Below are positions 5,636 to 5,753 of a stretch of DNA of 5,753 nucleotides, in pieces. Positions within the stretch are counted from its first letter, which is position 1; every line of letters starts with the position of its first letter. Both the position numbers and the translations under genes were made by a program. The notes below the pieces were generated by a model. That model saw only the letters and a list, made by a program, of their open reading frames with translations, was not told the DNA's origin and did no database searches. The DNA is from Ignavibacteria bacterium (lineage in GTDB: Bacteria; Bacteroidota; Ignavibacteria; Ignavibacteriales; Melioribacteraceae): positions 1-5,753 of the forward strand of contig QILJ01000431.1 in NCBI GenBank assembly GCA_003233295.1. Direction: 5' to 3'.

Positions 5636-5753
5636 ATGTTCAAGAAAAAGATCATAACACTCATCATCATTACATATATAGGGGTCACTGGATTCGTAAC
5701 TAAAGATTCTGATATATACTTTCAAATATCAAAAAGCATTGACATTTTCGGTA
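5636..5753 (+). CDS. Probable S41-family carboxy-terminal processing peptidase (5' part only)
   Basis: Only 39 residues are in the window. They begin MFKKKIITLIIITYIGVTGF, a positively charged start plus a hydrophobic stretch typical of a signal peptide or membrane anchor. They continue with DIYFQISKSIDIFG. The pattern of aromatic, xIxKsIDIFG after the signal resembles the start of CtpA/S41 proteases of Bacteroidota, where the next segment is a helical region before the PDZ domain. The protease and PDZ domains lie outside the window, so the family call is tentative. The tight 12-base spacing and the Shine-Dalgarno sequence indicate co-transcription with ybbR-tmk. Confidence 0.6.
   Translation, partial: MFKKKIITLIIITYIGVTGFVTKDSDIYFQISKSIDIFG

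Noticed and set aside
1..5753. tRNA, rRNA, CRISPR array, insertion sequence or prophage features
   Set aside because: No cloverleaf-like segments, regularly spaced repeats, transposase coding sequence or terminal inverted repeats were seen; the window is filled by the listed genes.

Overview
This 5.75-kb, AT-rich window looks like a chromosomal segment from a Bacteroidota/Chlorobiota-type bacterium, most plausibly an Ignavibacteria relative. The assignment is an inference from the low-GC coding style, the scarcity of Shine-Dalgarno sequences, a single bifunctional Rel/SpoT enzyme, a YbbR-tmk pair followed by the start of what looks like an S41 carboxy-terminal protease, and the presence of bacterial microcompartment (BMC) shell genes. 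All recognised genes are on the + strand.

Layout. Bases 1-189 hold a possible tail of an upstream gene, a near-consensus sigma-70-type promoter and a roughly 115-base AT-rich leader. Bases 190-2806 hold rsh, a full-length bifunctional (p)ppGpp synthetase/hydrolase, and ruvX (YqgF family, Holliday-junction resolvase/RNase H-fold nuclease), separated by one base. Bases 2807-2891 form an intergenic region with a promoter-like sequence and an imperfect direct repeat. Bases 2892-3956 hold two tandem BMC-domain genes. The first is a minimal 91-residue EutM/PduA-like hexameric shell protein. The second has the same BMC domain, about 64% identical by eye, followed by a Lys/Glu-rich linker and a C-terminal helix-loop-helix resembling SAP/Rho-N nucleic-acid-binding modules. 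A clear intrinsic terminator (3983-4008) closes this unit, followed by an A/T-only perfect inverted repeat (4031-4055). Bases 4096-5623 hold a YbbR-domain membrane-anchored protein and thymidylate kinase, again one base apart. From 5636 to the window end is the 5' portion of a probable S41 peptidase.

How the parts relate. The flanking genes are housekeeping functions: stringent response, DNA repair/rRNA processing, cell-envelope or c-di-AMP regulation, dTTP synthesis and envelope proteolysis. The two BMC genes form their own small transcription unit with no enzyme, no pentameric vertex protein and no encapsulated cargo gene beside them. They therefore look like a satellite shell locus serving a compartment encoded elsewhere, or a shell-only assembly of unknown purpose. 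The most interesting item is the second shell protein, whose architecture recalls EutK (BMC domain plus nucleic-acid-binding-like tail) but with an apparently different tail fold.
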